Origin: Incurvaria masculella
Taxonomy: Eukaryota; Arthropoda; Insecta; Lepidoptera; Incurvariidae
Length of the DNA: 64,000 bases
Direction of reading: 5' to 3'
NCBI GenBank assembly: GCA_946894095.1
Contig: OX335652.1
Coordinates: forward strand, 12,981,001 to 13,045,000
Under the pieces are notes generated by a model that searched no databases, was not told where the DNA came from, and saw only the letters and a program-made list of their open reading frames with translations. Position 1 is the stretch's first letter, and each line of letters starts with the position of its first letter. Position numbers and translations under genes: made by a program. This document shows positions 43,787-55,148 of the stretch, in pieces.

Positions 43787-45029
43787 TATGCATTTCTTGG
43801 GGGCGAAGCTCCGGCGGAAATGAAACACCTGGATCTCTTGACTGATTTTATATTAAATGAATAAAGAAGCTAATATAATAATAAAATTAAAGAAAAAGTC
43901 CTCGTGAAGAAAAAACCTTTTCTTTTCTAGATGTCGCGAGTGACAGACTAAAATTAGCTCTATTTATGAAATAGGCCTTTTTAACAATAATCAGGCCTTT
44001 TTAACAATAAACAAATGGCACCTAATTCCTTCGGGAATGTGGTGTATTGGGCTAATATCATAACGGTAGTTGTGTGGTATTAGCCATCCATGTCAGGTCG
44101 CATAAAAAAAAAAAAAATGAATCGCCAGGAATATCTGGCGACATTCTTCCATTACTCCGGTGATGAATAATTTCCCCAAGGGATTTAGCTTACCTATAAT
44201 GTCAAGAGAAAAAATAGAGCGGCTAACTTACACCTCGATGCTAAATGAGGTCGGGGAACCTTCATCTCACATCTAAAACTCTTGGATAGTAAGATCCGAA
44301 AGCTTTACGACCCTCCAAAACCGCTCAGAAATCGGGACGGAGGTGTATCCTTCTACGACTTCTACGACTCTACCTATCCCGGTAGCAGAAAATTATGCTA
44401 AGCGTTAGCTCAAACGACCAGGTGTCGTGGTATAGGTACGATAAACTTTTCTGCCACCTCGTATTATGGTGGTGCGGCACCATGTTATAAACTAACGCTG
44501 TTTAGTAAGTTTTCAACCTTAGGGTTGTGACTTACCTAATTTACTAATACAGCGGTCAGTAGGACCGATTACCTACCTAAACTAATATTAACTTAAGACA
44601 AGTTATTTGAACAAAAATATAATTAAAGGGTTGTTTTAAATTATTAAAATTATTTAGTTAAATTAAAATAACCATTAAGATGAATTAGAATAGAATTAAA
44701 TTAACGTTTAAATAAAGATAAAATTATTTAACTGATATCGTTATTTATTAATTTTAGATTTGACCAAACAATACCCGGCGCCTCCACCAATGTTATGCAT
44801 TTCTTGGGGGCGAAGCTCCGGCGGAAATGAAACACCTGGATCTCTTGACTGATTTTATATTAAATGAATAAAGAAGCTAATATAATAATAAAATTAAAGA
44901 AAAAGTCCTCGTGAAGAAAAAACCTTTTCTTTTCTAGATGTCGCGAGTGACAGACTAAAATTAGCTCTATTTATGAAATAGGCCTTTTTAACAATAATTA
45001 TGAATCGCCAGGAATATCTGGCGACATTC
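43787..45029 (+). mobile_element. TRIM-like element: direct terminal repeats of about 236 bp around 647 bp
   Basis: A segment starting TATGCATTTCTTGGGGGCGA and ending CTGGCGACATTC occurs at 43787-44146 and 44794-45029. The first copy is longer because a SINE D tail sits in it (44008-44116). Both copies end with the hairpin CGCCAGGAATATCTGGCG. The interior (44147-44793) is non-coding and has no obvious primer-binding site. It fits a terminal-repeat retrotransposon in miniature; a local duplication is the alternative. Confidence 0.6.
44008..44120 (+). mobile_element. SINE family D tail (D7) inside the left LTR-like repeat
   Basis: AATGGCACCTAATTCCTTCG to CATCCATGTCAGGTCGCATA and an A-run; tRNA-headed subfamily. 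It is absent from the right repeat, so it came after the element. Confidence 0.85.
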
Positions 45030-45299
45030 CTTTTAATCTAGTAGGGTTCAGCCTGCGTTTGCAATGTAAGCGGAAAAAAATGAAATTTTTTACGACATCA
45101 CATTGGAAAACTCAAAAATAACAGTATTTCTCCACTATATAATGGATGTTATTATACATATAAACCTTCCTCTTCAATCACTCTATCTATTAAAAAAAAC
45201 CGCATAAAAATCCGTTGCGTAGTTTTAAAGATTTAAGCGTACATAGGGATATAGGGGTATGGGGACAGAGAAAGCGACTTTGTTTTATACTATGTAGTG

Positions 45300-45512
45300 A
45301 ATAAATATAGAGCAGTGGAAATATGGAACAAGCTGCCAGAAGATGTCGTTCAAGCACCTACCACCAATTATTTTGGCACATTCACAGGCTTGACAATCAC
45401 CTAAAAACACGAAACTAAAGTAACCGTAATAACAAAGCACCAGTGAACCCAGACATGAACACATCAGCTTTGGCTGCTCGTTCATCAAATAAATAAATAA
45501 ATAAATATAGTG
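45300..45512 (+). mobile_element. LINE 3' end fragment with AAATA tail
   Basis: Reads VEIWNKLPEDVVQAPTTNYF followed by GTFTGLTIT and a stop, a pattern like the C-terminus of several LINE polyproteins (WNSLP-type). The 3' tail is (AAAT)n at 45488-45508. Strongly 5'-truncated. Confidence 0.7.
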
Positions 45513-46397
45513 CTAGAAAAGTTAATCTTTGGATTATTTTATAATCAATACATTTAGTTAAGTAAATAGAAATGATGTGTCGTTGAATTATAATATCTAT
45601 TGTTTTTTTTCTCTTATAATAAATAAGGGTGGTTTTTCTTTGCATACTAGCTGTAAAATTGTTCTATGATAAATAGCTTGTTATAAATTGCCTCAGGCAA
45701 CAAATCAATCATTGCGTTGTACTTTTGTATGGAATGCAATAAAGAATATTATTACTGCGTAAACAATCAACGCATTACAAAAGTGATTAAACTAATGCAC
45801 CTAATGGTGGAGTAATTCCGTTTGCGAACCTCAATCCTCGCATCGGTCAACCTAACTAATTAAGCTTTTTGTTGAATGTATATTAAATATAATATTTAAT
45901 TATGTTCTATAATTAGGTATAATCATCAACAATAATAGGTGCACTATTATATATTACGTACCTGCAGGTTGATTCATAATGTCAATATTATCAGGGGAGA
46001 GAGACGTTAGTCGTAATCGTTTTCCAAGTATTGTGAGTGTGGGTGTGAGGGAGGATGCTGTGTGAACACTATATATGTGTGCGTGTATAAGTTTATACAC
46101 ACAAATCGAACAACACTCGTGGATATTGCTCTTGGATTGAAATAATAAACATAAATTGGCAAAATAAAATCAAGAGCCTTGGAATACATCAAGCTAGAAC
46201 TCGGTTAAATCAATAAACAACGCAGAATGGTATTGGTTTTTGATGTGTTATTTCTACTATTCTTATTTATATTATGTACATACCATAACGGGGCATTTAG
46301 GAAGGGGCAGGTAGCGATGGTAATCGCCTATAGTTTCAAATACTGATTTTGGTTTGTATCATTTTTGCATTACTTGTTTGCTGTAAATGATAACAAC
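45513..46397. other. AT-rich MXD upstream intron, nothing recognised
   Basis: Short frames only; a TG/TA-rich patch near 46040-46100. Confidence 0.45.
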
Positions 46398-46775
46398 AGC
46401 TAGTGGTGTAGGGGCTAGAGGACTTGCCTTTCATGCGATAGGTTTGGGTTTAACTCTTCGACCCGGTCATGCACCACTTTCTTTCTTTTTCTGCGTTGGA
46501 TAAGTGCATTTCGTTACTAATGCGAACTGTTCCATGGTTCGGAACCCATGTAAAACTGTAGGTCCCCTTCCCCTACTAGGTGGAAGGGTTAAGCCCTTCC
46601 GGGGTTGTACCACCGCATTGGATGAATGGTAGAAGCGATAATGAAAAATTATCCGTGTTTTCTATCCAGTGCCGTGCTCATTGGAATGGCACCTAATTCC
46701 TTTGGGAATGCGGTGTATTGGGCTAAAATAATGAAGGTATGTGTGTGCTATTAGCCATCCAAGTCTAGTTCCATA
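46398..46775 (+). mobile_element. SINE family D, tRNA-headed, full length (D8)
   Basis: Head AGTGGTGTAGGGGCTAGAGG with box B region GGTTTGGGTTTAACTC, the TTTCTTTTTCTGCG linker, the body, and an A-run after AAGTCTAGTTCCAT. Confidence 0.85.
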
Positions 46776-46841
46776 AAAAAAACAAACGAACCATCCAAAC
46801 CATCTCAACATAACCGTCACAAATCTAGAACCGATACTTTT

Positions 46842-47130
46842 TAGGGTTCCGTAACCAAAGGGTAAAAACGGAACCCTATTACTAAGCCTCCGCTGTCCGT
46901 CCGTCCGTCCGTCCGTCTGTCACACGGCTGTATCTCATGAACCGTAACAGGTAGGAAGCTGAAATTTTCACAGATTATGTATTTATTTTGCCGCTGTAAC
47001 AAAAAATAGGTAACATTATAAAATTATAAAAAATTAAGGCGGGCCCCATACAAAAAACGTGTTTTTTTTATCCTGTACGTTTGTACGGAACCCTTCGTAT
47101 GCGAGTCCGACTCGCACTTAGCCGGTTTTT
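46842..47130 (-). mobile_element. Family E repeat, complete copy (E5)
   Basis: TTAGGGTTCCGTAACCAAAG to CGACTCGCACTTAGCCGG; (CCGT) run at 46896-46917. Confidence 0.85.
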
Positions 47131-47819
47131 ATCATCAAGTAATATTTTAAATAACCGTTTTCTGCTTAGAGAACCCGGCACCCTCAGTATAAATGAGTTC
47201 ACATGTTTATGGTTATCCAATACCGCATAGGCTGACCCTATTACAAACTATTCAAGGCCAACGAGCCGATGAGTTCGAGGGAACCTCAAAGCGGACACAC
47301 ACACACAGATACATACCTTGTCGGTGCGTGGATTCTAGTAAGAGTTTTAAGTTATGGCCAATATTTTAAAGACGCCACGGTCATAGTACAACGCAGCTGA
47401 ACACATTGACAATGAACATTTTGGTAGTGTTTATCACGAGAAAGTACGAGTAATTACCTATATTCGAAAACGTTACTAGATCGAAATTGAGATAATGGTG
47501 AACTCAGACTTAAGCCTCAGTTTGGCCTCAGTCCAGTCAGTCCGATGAGTGTCAATTTGATCGATGATACTTCAACTCAACTCGTTGCAACTGTTTCGTC
47601 GGTCGGGCTGTCATTACATCAATGATTAATGTTAAAAATATCAAGTCGGGTACGTAACTCACACTGCATTATCCGCGTCATGTCTCTCCAATGCGCTTAG
47701 CTATTCTAAATTATTTCTTGCAGCACAATCCAAAACCAGGGAAGAGAAAAGATACACAAAAGGATTTAAAACCTTCCAACCATTCCGCCAAGATTTCGAG
47801 TAGCCACTCACAAAGGGAA
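47131..47819. other. MXD upstream intron, nothing recognised
   Basis: Balanced composition, a short (AC) run at 47296-47310, no coding evidence. Confidence 0.45.
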
Positions 47820-48190
47820 TAAAATTGTTGGAGTTTAAAAGCTAGTCGGTAGGTTGATTGTTCGCTGGAACCGCTTGCCGCTCGAGTAATGTATCGCGCC
47901 ACGTCCACAATAGGGCGCCGCCCTCGCCGCGGCCGGCATTGTCGCGCAGGGCGGGCGGGCGGCGGCGGCGCGGCGGGCGGGAGAGCACAGAGCGACATTT
48001 AAACCTTCGCCGGGAGGATTAAAAAAAAATGCCGCTCCGCCAGAAAGTGGCCGCGGCGCTGACAACACCGCATTGTGCGACAGACATTATGCGCCCGAGA
48101 TAAGATGAGATAAAACCATAGAACTGAAGCGGGATGGATTTGCGCTCGGCGCAGCGCTGTCTTCACACTTATTTTCAGCGCTACAGTGCC
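47820..48190. promoter_or_regulatory. GC-rich non-repeat island 11
   Basis: GC-rich core (47900-47990) next to GAGATAAGATGAGATAAAAC, a pair of GATA-type sites. Overlapping frames on the minus strand of 77 and 95 codons lack motifs. Confidence 0.35.
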
Positions 48191-48349
48191 GGTTGATTGC
48201 GTGTTTAAACTGGTTTAAGAAGCAACCAATCCTTACTAAATGTATATGTTACGCTAAGTCCCGAAGTTGGTTAAAGGTAAGAAAAAAAACCTAAGAAGAA
48301 AAATTACCTAAAAATTTCGAATTTTTTCATACTATATTAATTAGTGCAC

Positions 48350-48902
48350 TTAAGGTGGCCCAACCCGGCGAGACTAACTCATTCGCGGGCACGGTACGAA
48401 ACTATGCCATTGCGCTCTGGGACCTTTTCTGTTTCAAAGAAAAAGACAGGTTCCGTGATGAGGAAGATGCAACATGTCCACGAAAAAGACAATGTGCATA
48501 GTGTATGATTTCGTAAGATTTACGAATTTTTTTAATTACAAAACGACTTATAGCTAAAAGTAAACCACGACCGCTGTACTCAAAAATCTAACAAAAACCA
48601 AATCTATTATAAATCTTGATTAAATATGCTGTGTCTGATTACTAATCTTTTAAAAATGTTCTTACTTTATCATTGCGTAATTTCCCTCCAAAGTTATTGT
48701 ATAAAACGCGTGAAAAAATCGTACTTTCGGACCTTATAACTTAGAAACCAAACACAATTTTACAATGCCAACGGTCATCAGACATCTAGTTCTATCAGGT
48801 AAAGTTATTTTTTGAGCAAAATTTGGGATCTCTGACAAGAAATATGGGCGTGATCTTCTTTCCCCGTTTGTATGGGGAGTTGAGCGGGATGGCTCACTTT
48901 AA
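48350..48902 (-). mobile_element. Family A MITE, complete copy (A6)
   Basis: 553 bp, TTAA at 48350-48353 and 48899-48902, reverse orientation relative to A2. The right terminus is slightly decayed (GGCTCACTTTAA). Confidence 0.85.
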
Positions 48903-49728
48903 CATGGATATAAGTGCGGAAATCCAAAAAACTTCAAACAAAAAATATTTTCGGACTTTAACCAACATCGGGCTTTAACCGTAATATTTACGCATATACA
49001 ACAACTACTTGCACTATAATAGAACAAGGCGTGCCGGCAACGCACTGACGCGTGACGCGGCAATTCAACCATCACTTTGTCTCCAATCGGTAGCGTTATT
49101 TCGTTGTGGGAGGTATTACTGAATTAATAGAGGCCCTAGAGGTTAGTTGGGACGAAATTATAGGAGACGGAATGTCTGTTATTGCGGATCCGTACGCTCT
49201 ACCGCCCAGGCTCAAATAACTATTCTCTGACTAATGTGCACATGTCTATCTTTTAAATATTTAGTCGAAATCACTAACTTTACAGCTCGTCTCGTAGTTA
49301 GCAATCATTGTTTTCATTTGTTTTTCGTGACAAAACAAATTGAGTTTTGTGTTTCGTTGCTGCGACCCAAATCGTATCATGCCACTCGTCATTAAAATGA
49401 AATGTTTCGGGCCAAGAAAAAGTGAACGTCCTTCCGCTTGTCAGTCTGATGTAAATAAATACAGTTGGCACGTCGAGGTCGCCAATTTGTGATGCGAAAG
49501 TAAAAAGCTTTTTGTACAAAGCCGAAGACACCGTATTTATTTACATACCACCGACACGACACGGCTTTCATTTTTTCTACGTAAGTGATAGCGTAGATGT
49601 AATATAACGTTCAAATAATTCAGTGAATGCAAACATTTTTCATTTAAAATGTGTCGCTGCGCGCAGTCGGCGAGGATTAAAATATTGTTTAGAAGTCGGG
49701 TAAAAACACATCACATTCCATCATGTGC
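48903..49728. other. MXD upstream intron, nothing recognised
   Basis: Mixed composition; 49020-49210 is GC-richer and unique. No supported gene. Confidence 0.4.
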
Positions 49729-49736
49729 ATTGAACG

Positions 49737-50336
49737 GAGTCGTATTCACTACGTATAATATTCACAACGCATAAAAGTATTTTTTTCCGAAAAATCAAAA
49801 CCATGCATATCGTATAATATTCACAACATATAATTTTATACGATGTGCATGAAGAAAGTTTAAAAATAGAATCAACTCTTTGCACCATGCAGAACGTATA
49901 ATATGTCAAGAAGCACTGCATAAAGCGCCCTAATCACGATACATTTAAGGCTGAAATTGCTACGAATCGATATTTGTTAAAGAGTAACAATTTGCTACAA
50001 TTTCGAAAGGCCACCTTACGCTAATTGAGACGGTCGAAAAGTGGCGTGCGAGTATACGCTTTAAAGATATATTCATAAGGTCGCTTATCGTATGAAACGT
50101 TTTTGGATTATATGATATGCATGGTTTTCTTTTTTGTTAAATAAAGATCATAATTTTATACGTTGTGACTATTATACATTATGCATGGAGAAATAAGTAA
50201 TCTAATTTTTTAAACTTCTTCATGCACTACGTATAAAATTATACGATCTGCCGATTATACGTTGTGCATGGTTTTAAAATTTTGTTAAAATATGATATTA
50301 TACGATCTGCATTTTAGACGTTCTGCCGTTCCCCCC
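49737..50336. mobile_element. Family G element with 8-bp target-site duplication (G2)
   Basis: 600 bp, GAGTCGTATTCACTACGT to TTCTGCCGTTCCCCCC, flanked by ATTGAACG at 49729-49736 and 50337-50344. Same ACGTATAAT-rich layout as G1, with small internal deletions and an extra GGCCACCTTA patch near 50010. Confidence 0.87.
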
Positions 50337-50344
50337 ATTGAACG

Positions 50345-51009
50345 TACCTTTACATATCACTGATTGAACGCGAACAATGTATATGCTTGCAAGAGTATGT
50401 TGCTATACGCAAATATAGTTTTTTCTGAAACTGAACGCTTAAGAAAGTAAAGTAAGTAGTTAAGAAAGAAAGAAAACTTAAGAAAAAATAGGGTAAGGGT
50501 TAGAACACACCGATAACCGACCCGACTTAACAAAATTTTACAACAAATATTGATTGATGAGAGCTTTGATGTTAACCTAATTTACCAATGCTCACATTCG
50601 AATTTTCGTGAGACATGCATTCGGAAGACATGTCAAGTGATAACTTGCAATCCATGATAAGTCATATATGTATAGTGGTCTCGTGTACAAAAGAAATTTA
50701 CCAATGTTGGGTCATCAAGTTAAATACCACAAATTAAACGTCTCGTTTACTGGTCTAGGTTTATTAATTTATCAATACATATTCCGCCATATACATATTC
50801 CATGTCATAGTAATCATTAAACTTGTGGAACGGTGTATTTTATCCTTGCAATCCAGAAGGGAATAATATCTCTTCAGATCAGAAAAGGGTAGAATACCAC
50901 AATTAAAATACCATAACGAAGATGAAAATGGTGCTAATGCTTATGTTTGTATTATCCGCAGATCTAAAGGATCCGCTATCCGGTAAGGTAAAGCGAAACA
51001 AACATTTTT
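50345..51009. other. AT-rich sequence, nothing recognised
   Basis: A poly-purine stretch near 50450-50490. No gene or family recognised. Confidence 0.45.
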
Positions 51010-51375
51010 TTATGTAACTGGACATGGATACGACACCCACCGTCATGATATTACCCCAACACACCGTATAACCGAAGGTATCAGGTGCAATGTCAGGATC
51101 TTTCTTTTATAACCACTACTGCTACATAAATACTGAACATTTTTCATTGCCGTTTCAACCCTCTTTTCATCCAAAGCCTCCCCACCTAGCAGGGAAAGGG
51201 CACCTACACTTCTACATGGGTTCCGAACCGTGGAACAGTTCGCAATCGTTACGAAATGCACTAATCCACTTATTAAAAGAAAGAAAGTGATGAACGGGCG
51301 GGAATTCGAACTCACGACACTAGCACGCAAGGCAAGTGGCCACGCCCCTGAGCTAACGAGCTGTACGAATTCTTA
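51010..51375 (-). mobile_element. SINE family D, tRNA-headed (D9)
   Basis: On the minus strand the head reads GTTAGCTCAGGGGCGTGG (box A) and GTGAGTTCGAATTCCCG (box B). This is the most tRNA-like head in the window. Body with a small deletion, A-tail at 51006. Confidence 0.85.
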
Positions 51376-51560
51376 ACCCTAAGTAACCTAAGGAACGAGG
51401 TACCCTAAGGAACGAGATACCCTAAGGAACGAGGTACCCTAAGGAACGAGGTACCCTAATGAACGGGGTACCCTAAGGAACGAGGTACCCTAAGGAACGG
51501 GGTACCCTAAGGAACGAGGTGTCCTATGGAAAGAGGTACCCTAAGGAACGAGGTACCCTA
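51376..51560 (+). repeat. 17-bp minisatellite (GGAACGAGGTACCCTAA)
   Basis: About 11 tandem units of 17 bp, variants limited to single bases (GAGAT, GGGGT, TGAACG, a GTGTCCTATGGAAAG unit near 51520). Most units contain the palindrome GGTACC. Confidence 0.93.
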
Positions 51561-51900
51561 TTCCAGTTTTTCAGCGACACCTAGCGCGAGCCAGCGAGGC
51601 CGCGGCACCGGCGCAGCGGGCAGGTGCGGCGACGCCGCTCGCGTCTCGGTCACGTTAATTTATGGGCCATAACAATTGGGCTGTGTATAATGTGAAACCA
51701 ATTTCGTTGTGTAATATACGAGCGAAATAAATCAGAGCGGCGTCGTCGGCGCGCGGCGGCGGCGACGTGGATGTGTTGTGGGCACCGCCCGCCGCGCAGC
51801 CACCTTCAGCGGGGTTCATTGCCCCGTTGGGTAATGACGGCACTGGGGAAGATCCGGCACTTTACAGAAATGTACAGGTACCAACCACGCTAGTCGTAAA
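51561..51900. promoter_or_regulatory. GC-rich non-repeat island 12
   Basis: GC-rich flanks around GTTAATTTATGGGCCATAAC and AATTGGGCTGTGTATAATG. TTTATGG and AACAATTG resemble Hox and Sox sites. No frame of interest. Regulatory role inferred from composition. Confidence 0.35.
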
Positions 51901-51955
51901 GAGGCTTGCATAAATGTAAAATTAAAAGACCATTAACTAGATGGTCTGATTATCT

Positions 51956-52300
51956 TTAAGGTGGACCCGCAAACATCCAAAATTACGCTCTTCGTATAAT
52001 CGTAGTTTGGAAATATTTTTGAAATCACTCCAGCCCATTAACATCATTTTAGCTGCCTCATCATAATTTCAGTCCATCGCTGTATCTGCACTTTTATGTT
52101 TTTTAAAGAAAATGTCTTGGATCAAACAACATAAAACAATTAGCATGTAGATTTTCTTTTTGCACTCATTTGACTGGGCTTGGATTTTTCAAAATACTAA
52201 AACGTGCAGACGAAGATATTGTTCGACTGATGTTAGACACAAAACAAGATAAGTAAATGAGTAGCTTCGTAATGGGAGTTATTGAAATATCCTAATGGTG
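51956..52300 (+). mobile_element. Family C MITE, decayed (C3)
   Basis: TTAAGGTGGACCCGCAAACA at the left, the TGCAGACGAAGATATTGTTC block near 52205; the right end is lost against the family H copy. Confidence 0.65.
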
Positions 52301-52312
52301 GTGGTGGCGTGT

Positions 52313-52976
52313 AAGCGAGCTCACCTAAAAGATCTGTCAAAACTGTCAGATACCATGCAAAATAAAACAATTTTATTTTCTCAACCTACGTAATTTTCTT
52401 GTTATTATTCTGAAAAATATTTGTTACACATTATGCTAATCAAATGAAGTCGTAAGAAAGAAAATGTCACAATAAAATAACCTATAATATTTCATTTCAA
52501 ACCTTGAGCTGGTATATTACATTAAAATTAGTTTGAAGACAAACAGAAACTGTTATTTTTCTCCAAACCCTATTCTAACTGAATATCATAACATACATCT
52601 TGCATCTAAAAACATGCAGGTTTCTTCACCTCCATGTCTAAAAACTCGTAAATAAAACTTGACAGAAATGACATTATGATACTTTTGAGGTTACCGCGGT
52701 CGTTAGACATGTTTGAAAAATGTTACAGCTTTTCACGCGGCAGGTAGAGATATTCTCCGACGTCCGACTCCGATTCAGCAGACGCGTCTGCTGCGCACGA
52801 GCGCGGCGGATGCCTCCCTGACAACGGGCTGAATGATTAGCTCGAAACGTCGGTGAATAACTCTACCTGCCGCGTGAAAAGCCGTAACATTTTTCAAACA
52901 AGAAATGACATTTTTGACATTTCTAAGGTGAGGTCGCTCATGCGGCACCTAAAATAAGCTTTGAGTTCTCTTCCCC
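52313..52976. mobile_element. Family H element (H2), carrying a foldback insertion
   Basis: GCGAGCTCACCTAAAAGATC to GGTGAGGTCGCTCATGCGGC and a further conserved CTTTGAGTTCTCTTCCCC. It contains the foldback element 52710-52900, absent from H1. Confidence 0.75.
52710..52900. mobile_element. Foldback element with CCGACGTTTCGA in the loop
   Basis: 40-bp arms (52710-52749 and 52861-52900) starting TGTTTGAAAAATGTTACAGC and their complement, two mismatches at most, with a 111-bp GC-rich loop. The loop holds CTGAATGATTAGCTCGAAAC followed by GTCGG. It is a different sequence from the foldback at 41295 but shares the 12-mer CCGACGTTTCGA (minus strand here). Confidence 0.8.
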
Positions 52977-52999
52977 ACTCCTCACTACTGCGACCTAAG

Positions 53000-53240
53000 A
53001 GTCCTCGAATCCAAACAAGTGCGGACTGCGAAACTGGCGTCCTGATATAAGTCGCCGTACTGTGACTGATGAATAATTCACCTCACCGGAATTACGAATA
53101 AGATTAATATCGTCGCATTTATTACTCGGAAATACATAATCTCACCGAGAGGCCACGGGCGGCGGGCGCCGCGCCGGCGGAGTTTAGAAATAAAGCATTT
53201 ATAAATTTCATAAATCCCTATCCTACACAGTATCTTGACG
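53000..53240. promoter_or_regulatory. Non-repeat island 13
   Basis: GATTAATATCGTCGCATTTA and CACGGGCGGCGGGCGCCGCG blocks side by side; unique, non-coding. Confidence 0.3.
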
Positions 53241-53847
53241 ATATCAATCTTATTCATAATTTTATGACGAGACTTTGGTAACTTTAGACATAGAACGAAG
53301 ACCTTTAGATCTCTGGGAGTGAGTATTTACTTGGAAATTTGAGAGAGATGTCTAGCATTATAATAAAGGGATTCATGCTCTTCAAAGGTGTGAAGAAATA
53401 TAATCGGAATATATCTATACTGCCATAGTATGCTGAAAGGTAAAGAGAATAATGAAGGAAATATGATTCAAATACACGTTTTCTCATATAGCACATTACA
53501 AAAAAATACAACATTTTTCAATTATTTCATCTACACGAACAAAGGCGATTCTCCTTGAAGGATTATAAGGATTATGAGGATATCCAGGATTTCTAGGATA
53601 ATGAGGTGATTGAGTTCTATGCAACAGCCGTGTTATACGCTTTAAAAAATTGTATACAAATCCAAAAAGGAGTATATCATGGATATAAAGTCCTGTTTCC
53701 GCCTTAAAAAGAAAAATATTGACAAACTGTGATTTTGCATTAAGAGGATAATAATCTACTGAGAGCTACGTCTGTAGGTTGTGATTTTTTTGACTTATCT
53801 TATATTCATGACATAAGCCTCTAAAACTTTAAATCGAATTATTTAAG
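53241..53847. other. AT-rich sequence, nothing recognised
   Basis: Contains an imperfect GGATTATAAGGATTATGAGG repeat at 53560-53600. No gene supported. Confidence 0.45.
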
Positions 53848-54003
53848 GGCTTTTTTTTTATGTGACTGGACATGGATGGCTAATACCACACTCTCTGTCA
53901 TGGTATTAGCCCAACACACCACATGGGAACTAGGTGCCATGCCAGGACCTTCCCTTTATGAGCACGGCTACATTGAACTGGATGGAAAACACGTACAATT
54001 AAT
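53848..54003 (-). mobile_element. SINE family D, 3' half only (D10)
   Basis: T-run then GTGACTGGACATGGATGGCT through CATTGAACTGGATGGAAAAC; the 5' half and head are missing. Confidence 0.85.
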
Positions 54004-54289
54004 TTAGTAATACCAAAACTAAACAAATATTTTGTTGCATTTCGTAGTTATGGGCGATTTAGGTTACAGATCTAAATTAAGGGATATTTATGTATTAAAT
54101 TATAAAACCGACTGGTTATTGTTGTATAATGAATAGGTATCAATCATCAAAAATCAATAAGAAAACCAGCGGAGTTTCTTGCCAGTTCTTCTTCGCTGGG
54201 ATTCGCCGAACTGGCTAATGATAAAATATGACAAATCCGAGTGCAGTGTACTGTCTATGGATGATGAATAAACAATAAACAATAAACAA

Positions 54290-54476
54290 TATGTCCAGAC
54301 AATTGGTATATTCATTAGCAGATACATACCAGCATATATTCTGTATAGCCAATTTAGCTGACGCAACCACTTGGCGCAGGCAGACCGACACATTTAGCAT
54401 CGGAGGATTGATCTCTAACCTGTGAACCCAGATTCTGCCATTTACCTTATCGTGACCAAAAATGTCGTGACCTCCC
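54290..54476. mobile_element. Family Q, single arm (Q2)
   Basis: Matches the right arm of Q1 from CAATTGGTATATTCATTAGC through CACTTGGCGCAGGCAGAC to ATGTCGTGACCTCC. The opposite arm is absent. Confidence 0.7.
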
Positions 54477-54837
54477 GCACCATCGCGCCCTTCCGAGAGG
54501 ACTGGCCGGCGAGCTCGAAGTTGCGAAGAGAGTCGAGCGGCGAGCGAGGCGGCACGGCAGTAGCGATACAAAATGCATTCGTATGGCGGCAGCGTAGCCA
54601 CGTGTCAGCGTAAACGCACTGACTGTAGTTAGTTCTGGCCGCCTTCATAAATTCCAAAAGCCAAAACCCAGAACATGCAGAAGATGCATATAACCTAACC
54701 TAATTGAAAATATCCGTACTCATAAGTGTTTTGGACGGTATGGGTTTTGGACCTTGTGCCTTTTGGACTTTAAGATGTGTCCCCGTTAGTTCGCTTACGA
54801 ATTCGGGAACCGCTACATCCATTTTTAACCGTCGAGG
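54477..54837. other. Unassigned sequence
   Basis: GC-rich to 54610 with short overlapping frames, then AT-rich. Includes GGACGGTATGGGTTTTGGAC. Nothing identified. Confidence 0.4.
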
Positions 54838-55103
54838 TTGGCCGTGGTTTCGATTTCACGTAAAACTGTAGGTCCCTTTCCTCACTTACTATGTGGTAGG
54901 GTTAATCCCGCCCAGTTTGGTACCATCGCATTGAAAGAACGATGGTTGAAGAGGCAATGAAAATTATCCGTCTTTTTCATCCAGTTCAATGTAGCCGAGA
55001 AATATAAGGAAGGTCCTGGCGTGGCACCTAGTTTCCATGCGGTGTAAGGCTAATATCTGACGGTCAGTTTGGTATTAGCCATCCATGTCCGAGATAAATA
55101 AAA
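54838..55103 (+). mobile_element. SINE family D, 5S-type body, head missing (D11)
   Basis: GGCCGTGGTTTCGATTTCAC to GCCATCCATGTCCGAGATAA and an A-rich tail; the AATATAAGGAAGG block marks the 5S subfamily. Confidence 0.85.
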
Positions 55104-55148
55104 AATGAATAATGTTCGTTGTACTAATATAGCGCCTTGGGGGTTAAG

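Larger units (their letters stand above)
43568..45297 (+). mobile_element. Older CR1/SINE-like repeat interrupted by an LTR-like insertion
   Basis: The left piece (43568 to about 43760) starts AGCAGCCCGTCCCGGCTTTG and the right piece (about 45045-45297) ends CGACTTTGTTTTATACTATG. These are the two ends of an interspersed repeat I have seen in lepidopteran DNA. The middle is the direct-repeat element at 43787-45029. Confidence 0.55.

Noticed and set aside
51376..51560. CRISPR-like array
   Set aside because: Units are contiguous 17-mers without spacers, and the genome is eukaryotic.
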